DNA of 5,272 bases from positions 1-5,272 of the forward strand of contig JAQVEQ010000194.1 in the NCBI GenBank assembly GCA_028697875.1, in the 5' to 3' direction. The position numbers and the translations under genes were made by a program. The notes beneath the pieces were generated by a model. It saw only the letters and a program-made list of their open reading frames with translations, had not been told where the DNA came from and did not search any database. Within the stretch, counting starts at the first letter, position 1; each line of letters begins with the position of its first letter. Source of the DNA: Novosphingobium sp. Its GTDB lineage: Bacteria; Pseudomonadota; Alphaproteobacteria; Sphingomonadales; Sphingomonadaceae. Positions 1-4,129 of the stretch are shown in pieces.

Positions 1-479
1 ATGCTTGCCTGTGCCGGCGTGCGTCCGCCCTTGCGCAAGTTGCATGGGGAGCAGGCCGTGGTCACGTTTTCCCACGTCGTCCGGCCGCCTAGCCGCCGGG
101 GCACGACATGGTCGAAAGTCAGGTGCTTGGGCGATCCGCAGTACTGGCAGGAAAAACGGTCGCGCAGGAAGACGTTGAAGCGGGTGAAGGCGGGAAATTC
201 GCTGGGTTTGACAAATTGCCGCAGCGCGATCACCGACGGGATCTTCATGTCGAGGGAGGGAGAATGGACCTCGCGCTCGTAATTGGCGAGAATGTCCACG
301 CGTTCGAGAAACACCGCCTTGACCGCGGTTTGCCATGGCCACAGGCTCAGCGGGTAATAGGACAGCGGCGTGTAATCCGCATTGAGGACGAGAGCGGGAC
401 AACTCGCCGGGTCGCGCAACGGATCCCCGTCCGCGCTGTGGAAGCGTGCAACCTTTTCGATCAGTTCGGCTTTGAACAT
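1..479 (-). CDS. HNH endonuclease family protein, 3' end cut by window edge
   Basis: Reading the minus strand from an ATG at 477-479 gives 159 open codons to the left edge with no stop, so the C-terminus is missing. The N-terminal half has a conserved block, LNADYTPLSYYPLSLWPWQ (residues 32-50), typical of a widespread alphaproteobacterial HNH protein family. The zinc-binding HNH module follows: Cys111-x-x-Cys114, Asp123-His124-x-x-Pro127-Arg128, Trp136-Glu137-Asn138, then Cys143-x-x-Cys146-Asn147-x-x-Lys150. The two CxxC pairs should bind structural zinc, and the His and Asn belong to the ββα-metal nuclease fold. The start is supported by a strong Shine-Dalgarno sequence (AGGGAGGG on the minus strand, 486-493), six bases upstream. 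The gene is divergent from gluQRS. No methyltransferase or restriction partner is visible. The DNA target and role of this family are not known to me, so nuclease activity is inferred from the motif. Confidence 0.92.
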   Translation of the reverse strand, partial: MFKAELIEKVARFHSADGDPLRDPASCPALVLNADYTPLSYYPLSLWPWQTAVKAVFLERVDILANYEREVHSPSLDMKIPSVIALRQFVKPSEFPAFTRFNVFLRDRFSCQYCGSPKHLTFDHVVPRRLGGRTTWENVTTACSPCNLRKGGRTPAQAS

Positions 480-600
480 CGAATGCCCTCCCTGATGACG
501 CTAGGTGAGCATTTGCAGCAAAAGGCGTCAAGTCTGTGACACACGGCGAATCCACAGGGAAGTTCACGAGTCGCCCCGCGTGGGGCAGGCGTGCGGCGCA
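480..600. promoter_or_regulatory. Divergent intergenic region between HNH gene and gluQRS
   Basis: This 121-base gap separates two divergent genes and so should carry promoters for both. On the minus strand a TTGACG (526-531) could be a -35 box for the HNH gene, but no good -10 box lies at the usual spacing. On the plus strand TTGCAG (513-518) is the only -35-like hexamer I noticed, again without a clear -10. A small hairpin (GCCCC, loop GCGT, GGGGC at 573-586) sits 14 bases before the gluQRS ATG, and the ribosome binding site for that gene is weak. I see no tRNA, riboswitch or small gene here. Confidence 0.3.
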
Positions 601-1443
601 ATGACGGTCTGCACGCGCTTCGCCCCCAGCCCCAATGGGCCCTTGCACCTCGGCCATGCCTATGCGGCGATTGTCGCCCACGACCTCGCGCGTGAGCGCG
701 GCGGCCGCTTCCTGCTGCGGATCGAGGATATCGACGGGGTTCGCTCGCGGCCCGAGCTGGCGGCCGCGTTCCGCGCCGACCTGCAATGGCTGGGCCTGTC
801 CTGGGACGGGGAGACGGCGCAATCCGGCCACCTAGCCCGCTATGCCGCGGCGGGGGAGCGCCTGAAGGCCATGGGGCTGCTCTATCCCTGCCATTGCACC
901 CGGGCGGAAATCGCCGCCGCCGCGCGCGAGATGGGGCCGGACGGGCCGGTCTATCCGGGCACGTGCCGCGGGCGCCATGTCGATCCGGCGGCGGGCGACG
1001 CCGCCTGGCGGCTGGACGTGGCCAGGGCGATGGCGCTGACGGGGCCGCTCCAATGGACCGATGCGCTGGCCGGTGTCCAGCAGGCGCGCCCGGACCTGTT
1101 CGGCGACGTGGTGATCCTGCGCAAGGAAGCGCCGGCCAGCTATCACCTCGCCGCGACAGTGGACGACGCGGCCGACGGGGTAACGCTGGTCACGCGCGGG
1201 ATGGACCTGTTCGCCGCGACCCATATCCACCGCCTGCTGCAGGCCCTGCTCGGCCTGCCGGTACCGCAATGGCACCATCACCTGCTGCTGGTGGACGAAC
1301 AGGGCCGCAAGCTGGCCAAGCGGCGCGGCTCGCCCTCGCTGGCGGACAGGCGGGAAGCGGGGGAGGATGGAGCGGCGCTGGCCGCCGCCTTGCGCGCTTG
1401 CGACTTCCCTGCTGGCATTTCGCTGGGCGAAGGCGTAGGATAG
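601..1443 (+). CDS. gluQRS: Glutamyl-Q tRNA(Asp) synthetase
   Basis: This protein of 280 residues is a truncated glutamyl-tRNA synthetase paralogue. It activates glutamate without tRNA and attaches it to the queuosine base at the wobble position of tRNA(Asp). The N-terminus RFAPSPNGPLHLGHA contains the class I HIGH signature (His16-Leu-Gly-His19). The KMSKS counterpart is Lys237-Leu-Ala-Lys240-Arg. The zinc site typical of GluQRS is visible as Cys97-His-Cys99 and Tyr118-x-x-x-Cys122. There is no anticodon-binding domain, and the length fits the roughly 290-residue family. An in-frame ATG at 505 would add 32 residues unlike the family, so I chose 601, where the conserved N-terminus begins; its ribosome binding site is weak. 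It is the first gene of a tight plus-strand run, with the next start five bases after its stop. Confidence 0.95.
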   Translation: MTVCTRFAPSPNGPLHLGHAYAAIVAHDLARERGGRFLLRIEDIDGVRSRPELAAAFRADLQWLGLSWDGETAQSGHLARYAAAGERLKAMGLLYPCHCTRAEIAAAAREMGPDGPVYPGTCRGRHVDPAAGDAAWRLDVARAMALTGPLQWTDALAGVQQARPDLFGDVVILRKEAPASYHLAATVDDAADGVTLVTRGMDLFAATHIHRLLQALLGLPVPQWHHHLLLVDEQGRKLAKRRGSPSLADRREAGEDGAALAAALRACDFPAGISLGEGVG

Positions 1444-1448
1444 CGATC

Positions 1449-1679
1449 ATGAATTACATTCTCATTCCCTTGCTGATCGTGCTGATGATCATGGTCGTGG
1501 CGTCGCTGGTGCGCGGGATTGCCGCTTTCATCCAGAGCACCAAGGAAGACCTGGAACGCGATCCGGGCACCGGCGCGACCGAAATGCAGCTGAAACAGAA
1601 CCAGATGATGTTCGCGCGCATCAAGTATCAGGCGCTGGCGATTGTCGTCGTCGCGGTGATCCTCGCCATCGCGCGCTGA
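1449..1679 (+). CDS. HIG1-like twin-transmembrane small protein
   Basis: This 76-residue protein has two hydrophobic segments (about residues 3-29 and 57-75) joined by a polar loop. Just before the second segment the loop carries MMFARIKYQ, which resembles the conserved basic/Gln motif of the HIG1 (hypoxia-induced protein) family. Mitochondrial members such as Rcf1 associate with cytochrome c oxidase. Bacterial members are short twin-membrane proteins of mostly unknown role, so a respiratory link here is inference only. Both ends probably lie on the same side of the inner membrane. The ATG follows an AGGA at 1437-1440 with eight bases of spacing, and the gene begins five bases after the gluQRS stop. 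The adenosyltransferase gene starts four bases after its own stop, so it is almost certainly co-transcribed with both neighbours. I am confident it is a real gene and moderately confident of the family. Confidence 0.82.
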   Translation: MNYILIPLLIVLMIMVVASLVRGIAAFIQSTKEDLERDPGTGATEMQLKQNQMMFARIKYQALAIVVVAVILAIAR

Positions 1680-1683
1680 CCCT

Positions 1684-2262
1684 TTGGTCAAGCTCAACAA
1701 GATCTACACCCGCACGGGTGACGACGGGACGACCGGGCTGGTCGACGGTTCGCGCTGCGCCAAGCATGCCGCGCGGATGGAGGCGATCGGCACCGTGGAC
1801 GAGGCGAACAGCGCCATCGGCCTTGCGGTCGCCGCGCTTGGGGGAAGTTCCCATGCCGGCGTGTTGACCCGCATCCAGAACGACCTGTTCGACCTTGGCG
1901 CCGACCTTGCGACGCCTGCCGCCGAAGGGGACGATTTCGCCCCGTCCGACATGGTCCTGCGGATCGTGCCGGGGCAGGTCGCCTGGCTGGAACAGGCCAT
2001 CGACACCGTGAACGAGGCGCTGGCCCCGCTGACCAGCTTCATCCTGCCGGGCGGGAGCGAGGCTGCGGCGCGCATCCATCTCGCCCGGGCGGTGGCGCGG
2101 CGGGCGGAACGCTGCATGACGGCGCTGGCGGCGCAGGAACCGGTCAATCCGGCGGCACTGGCCTATGTCAACCGTCTGTCCGACTATCTTTTCGTGCTGT
2201 CCCGCGCGGTCAACGCGGCAGCGGGCGGCGACGTGCTCTGGGTTCCGGGCAAGAACCGCTAG
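1684..2262 (+). CDS. Cob(I)yrinic acid a,c-diamide adenosyltransferase, PduO type
   Basis: This 192-residue cytoplasmic enzyme transfers the adenosyl group of ATP to cob(I)alamin or its precursor, making adenosylcobalamin. Diagnostic PduO-family motifs appear in order: the ATP-binding TRTGDDGTTGL (residues 9-19); EAIGTVDEANSAIG (33-46); FILPGG (119-124), whose Phe probably matches the one that shapes the base-off cobalamin site; RRAER (139-143); and the C-terminal LSDYLFVLSRAVN. The fold is a trimer of helical bundles. The length is normal. The start codon appears to be TTG (1684-1686), because the family N-terminus VKLNKIYTRTGD begins right after it and no ATG or GTG lies nearby in frame. 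There is no clear Shine-Dalgarno, and the HIG1-like gene ends four bases upstream, so translation is probably coupled. No other cobalamin gene is present in the window. Confidence 0.93.
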   Translation: MVKLNKIYTRTGDDGTTGLVDGSRCAKHAARMEAIGTVDEANSAIGLAVAALGGSSHAGVLTRIQNDLFDLGADLATPAAEGDDFAPSDMVLRIVPGQVAWLEQAIDTVNEALAPLTSFILPGGSEAAARIHLARAVARRAERCMTALAAQEPVNPAALAYVNRLSDYLFVLSRAVNAAAGGDVLWVPGKNR

Positions 2263-2276
2263 CCAATGGCTGTCCC

Positions 2277-2294
2277 GGGCGCTAGGCAGCGCCC
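2277..2294 (+). other. GC-rich hairpin between adenosyltransferase and dehydrogenase genes
   Basis: A perfect seven-base stem (GGGCGCT / AGCGCCC) with an AGGC loop lies 14 bases after the adenosyltransferase stop and ends 15 bases before the ribosome binding site of the next gene. No T-run follows, so it does not look like a standard intrinsic terminator. A competing pairing is possible between CAATGG (2264-2269) and CCATTG (2293-2298). It could protect the upstream mRNA from exonucleases or adjust expression between the two genes. Confidence 0.45.
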
Positions 2295-2309
2295 ATTGCT
2301 GCAATTGCG

Positions 2310-2315
2310 AAGGAG
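2310..2315 (+). promoter_or_regulatory. Ribosome binding site of the dehydrogenase gene
   Basis: AAGGAG sits six bases before the ATG at 2322. It is the strongest Shine-Dalgarno in the plus-strand run, in contrast with the weak or absent sites before gluQRS and the adenosyltransferase. This suggests independent and efficient translation of the dehydrogenase. Confidence 0.8.
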
Positions 2316-2321
2316 TCGGCC

Positions 2322-3191
2322 ATGCAGAAAGTCGCGGTGATCGGTGCGGGTCTGATGGGCACCGGGATTGCCCAGACGGTAGCCCAGGCGGGCATCGATG
2401 CGATCCTTTGCGACGTCGACATCGCCATTGCCGACAAGGCCAGGGCGAAGATCGAAAAGCAGCTCGGCCGCATGGTCGAAAAGGAAAAGATTTCCGCCGC
2501 CGATGCAGAGGCCGCGCTGGCGCGCATCGTGACCACGGCCGATTACGCGCCGATGGCCGAAGCCGACATGGTGATCGAAGCCGCGACCGAGCGCGAGGAG
2601 ATCAAGCGCAAGATCTTCGCTTCCGTCGGCGAGGTGCTGCGCGCCGATGCGGTGCTGGCCAGCAACACCAGCTCGATCCCGATCACTCGCATGGCCGCTG
2701 CCAGCCCCGATCCGGCGCGTTTCGTCGGCGTGCACTTCTTCAATCCGGTGCCGGTGATGAAGCTGGTGGAAGTGATCCCCGGCCTTGCCACCAGCGCGGA
2801 AACGGTCGCCAAAGTGAAGGCCTTCGCCGTGCAGATCGGCAAGACCGTGGTCGAAGCGGGGGACGAACCCGGGTTCATTGTCAACCGCATCCTCGTGCCG
2901 ATGCTGAACGAGGCGGCTTTCGTCCTCGGCCAGGGCACGGGCAGCGTGGCGGACATCGACCAGGGGTGCCGTCTCGGCCTCAGCCATCCGATGGGGCCGC
3001 TCGAACTGGCCGATTTCATCGGGCTCGATACCTGCCTGGAAATCGTCAACGTGCTGTTCGAAAGCACGGGCGATCCGAAGTACCGGCCCGCGCCGATCCT
3101 GCGCAAATATGTCGAGGCCGGCTGGCTCGGCCGCAAGAGCGGGCGCGGCTTCTACGACTATTCGGGGCCGGAGCCGGTCCCGACCCGTTAA
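2322..3191 (+). CDS. 3-hydroxybutyryl-CoA dehydrogenase
   Basis: This 289-residue cytoplasmic enzyme interconverts 3-hydroxybutyryl-CoA and acetoacetyl-CoA with NAD(P). It serves fatty-acid beta-oxidation, butanoate and polyhydroxybutyrate-linked metabolism. The N-terminal Rossmann fold shows GAGLMG at residues 8-13. The catalytic set of the family is intact: Ser117 and Asn115 in ASNTSSIPI, His138 in HFFNPVPVMKLVEVI, the partner Glu150, and Asn188 in PGFIVNRIL. The C-terminal domain ends in the usual GRKSGRGFYDYSG. The length matches single-function short-chain members (about 282 residues) and there is no fused enoyl-CoA hydratase. The start is fixed by a good AAGGAG. Orthologues are variously named hbd, paaH or mmgB, so I leave the symbol open. 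It follows the adenosyltransferase by 59 bases with a hairpin between, and converges with the minus-strand run. Preference for NAD or NADP cannot be decided here. Confidence 0.95.
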   Translation: MQKVAVIGAGLMGTGIAQTVAQAGIDAILCDVDIAIADKARAKIEKQLGRMVEKEKISAADAEAALARIVTTADYAPMAEADMVIEAATEREEIKRKIFASVGEVLRADAVLASNTSSIPITRMAAASPDPARFVGVHFFNPVPVMKLVEVIPGLATSAETVAKVKAFAVQIGKTVVEAGDEPGFIVNRILVPMLNEAAFVLGQGTGSVADIDQGCRLGLSHPMGPLELADFIGLDTCLEIVNVLFESTGDPKYRPAPILRKYVEAGWLGRKSGRGFYDYSGPEPVPTR

Positions 3192-3592
3192 TAGCTTTCG
3201 CCGCCCATCCCCGGACCATCGTCCTGGTAGGGGGTTTCCGTGTCCGGCCCGTCCGAATCCATCTGGCCCGGGTGGACGATGCGCACCCGGTCGGGATCGC
3301 CCCTTGCCATATCGTCGTAGGATGACGGTTCGTTCTCGTCCTCTGCGCCGAACGCCGGGCTTTCCGGCGCGAACGAGTGGCTGCTTTCGGGGCGGCGGCC
3401 GGGCGATGCTTCCTCGTCGTTGAGGAAGACGACCTGATCGTCGAAGTTCTGTTGCTGCTCGTGCACGCCTTGCATCGCGCGCGTCAACGCGCCGTCATGG
3501 CCGTCGGTTCCGACGAGCGCGATGGCGGAAAGGGCGGTCAGCGCCACGAAACCCAGCGCGACCCAGCGATTGGTGAACAGCATCCGATACAT
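3188..3592 (-). CDS. Hypothetical acidic protein with one N-terminal membrane segment
   Basis: I do not recognise this 134-residue protein. From the ATG at 3590-3592 it begins MYRMLFTNRW, then has a hydrophobic stretch (about residues 10-27) that could be a membrane anchor or an uncleaved signal sequence. The remaining hundred or so residues are polar, with roughly 24 Asp/Glu, six Arg and no lysine anywhere in the protein. They are rich in Pro, Ser and Gly and so probably disordered. A short Gln-rich patch (HEQQQNFDDQ) follows the membrane segment. The frame stays open upstream to 3697, but that part overlaps the DUF202 gene, has no family features and would bury the membrane segment, so 3592 is preferred; an ATG nine bases further in is possible. 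The ribosome binding site is weak. It lies 61 bases downstream of the DUF202 gene and is probably co-transcribed. Real gene: likely. Function: unknown. Confidence 0.7.
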   Translation of the reverse strand: MYRMLFTNRWVALGFVALTALSAIALVGTDGHDGALTRAMQGVHEQQQNFDDQVVFLNDEEASPGRRPESSHSFAPESPAFGAEDENEPSSYDDMARGDPDRVRIVHPGQMDSDGPDTETPYQDDGPGMGGESY

Positions 3593-3645
3593 GGCCCCGC
3601 CGTCATAACCGGCAGGGGTTAATGTTCCGTGGAACGCCCGGTCCG

Positions 3646-3663
3646 CGACGGTTTCAGCCGTCG
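3646..3663 (-). other. Small stem-loop around the DUF202 stop codon
   Basis: CGACGG and CCGTCG form a perfect six-base stem with a six-base loop. The TGA stop of the DUF202 gene (3654-3656) lies in the loop. No T-run follows on the minus strand, so it is a weak candidate for a terminator. It could mark an mRNA 3' end or be chance in GC-rich DNA. Confidence 0.25.
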
Positions 3664-4046
3664 AGATTCCCGTCGTTGAGGATCCAGAAACCGGCAACCA
3701 GCAGCAATGCCCCGGCGATGACCGACCGGCTCACCCAGCGGAGGTTCGGAATGTCGGGCGGTTCGACGTGATGGGCGTGCAGCCGCTTGAAACTGCGGAA
3801 AGCGCGCTGTTCCGCGGTGTAGGTGATCGCCACGCCCAGCAGGACGAACAGCGTGGCGACCGCGCGCGCCAGCCACGGCGGATGGAAATCGCCGAACACC
3901 GCGCGAAAGGCGAGGCCGATCCCGATCGCGCCGAAAGCGGTGCGCAACCAGCCGGCGAAAGTCCGTTCGGTGGCCTGGATCGTCCGGTCTTCGGCAAGGT
4001 CCGTCCGTTCTACCGCGAGGGGATCGCGGTCCTTTCCCCCGATCAT
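3654..4046 (-). CDS. DUF202 family inner-membrane protein
   Basis: This 130-residue protein belongs to the DUF202 (YidH-like) family of small inner-membrane proteins of unknown function. The family signature is clear: LAEDRTIQATERTFAGWLRT at residues 17-36, with the conserved Glu27-Arg28-Thr29 and Trp33-x-Arg35-Thr36. The first membrane helix follows immediately (about 36-51). Two more follow (about 60-77 and 107-123), separated by a basic, His-containing loop (residues 81-93) expected on the cytoplasmic side. The start ATG (4044-4046) is preceded by AGGGAG (4052-4057) at five bases, a good ribosome binding site. The gene lies 82 bases downstream of mutS on the same strand and upstream of the acidic membrane protein gene. 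The length is typical for the family. The substrate or partner cannot be told from the sequence. Confidence 0.88.
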   Translation of the reverse strand: MIGGKDRDPLAVERTDLAEDRTIQATERTFAGWLRTAFGAIGIGLAFRAVFGDFHPPWLARAVATLFVLLGVAITYTAEQRAFRSFKRLHAHHVEPPDIPNLRWVSRSVIAGALLLVAGFWILNDGNLDG

Positions 4047-4082
4047 GTCAGCTCCCTTTCCCGGCTGGAGTCCGATCGATGC

Positions 4083-4111
4083 GAGATTGCCGCGTTTCGC
4101 CCGGCAATCTC
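4083..4111. repeat. Perfect 10-bp inverted repeat between mutS and DUF202 gene
   Basis: GAGATTGCCG (4083-4092) and CGGCAATCTC (4102-4111) are exact reverse complements separated by nine bases. As RNA from the mutS strand it would form a stable hairpin starting 18 bases after the mutS stop. No T-run follows, so it is not a standard intrinsic terminator. It could be an mRNA 3'-end stabiliser, a Rho-associated terminator or a binding site for a dimeric protein. Confidence 0.6.
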
Positions 4112-4117
4112 AAGCAT

Positions 4118-4129
4118 GAATCGCGATTC
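4118..4129. repeat. 12-bp perfect palindrome at the mutS stop
   Basis: GAATCGCGATTC is its own reverse complement. Its last base (4129) is the final base of the mutS TAG stop on the minus strand. It lies six bases from the larger inverted repeat. It may be chance, or a dimer operator or short hairpin. Confidence 0.4.

Noticed and set aside
108..539. Plus-strand open frame opposite the HNH gene
   Set aside because: It is antisense to a clear HNH endonuclease, with no recognisable motif and no good ribosome binding site.
505..600. N-terminal extension of GluQRS from an ATG at 505
   Set aside because: The added 32 residues do not resemble the family, whose conserved N-terminus begins at 601.
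786..1448. Upstream extension of the HIG1-like frame inside gluQRS
   Set aside because: The extension is a Gly/Ala/Arg-rich shadow of gluQRS. The ATG at 1449 has an AGGA ribosome binding site and starts directly with the membrane segment.
2165..3325. Long plus-strand open frame of 386 codons overlapping the dehydrogenase gene
   Set aside because: It is an Arg/Gly/Ala-rich out-of-frame translation of the dehydrogenase gene, with no family features, whereas the other frame has all catalytic residues intact.
3624..3635. Short dyad GTTCC-GT-GGAAC between the DUF202 and acidic protein genes
   Set aside because: A five-base stem with a two-base loop is too short to fold well or to stand out from chance.
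3593..3697. N-terminal extension of the acidic membrane protein
   Set aside because: It overlaps the end of the DUF202 gene and would place a polar stretch of 35 residues before the membrane segment. The ATG at 3590-3592 is a simpler start.
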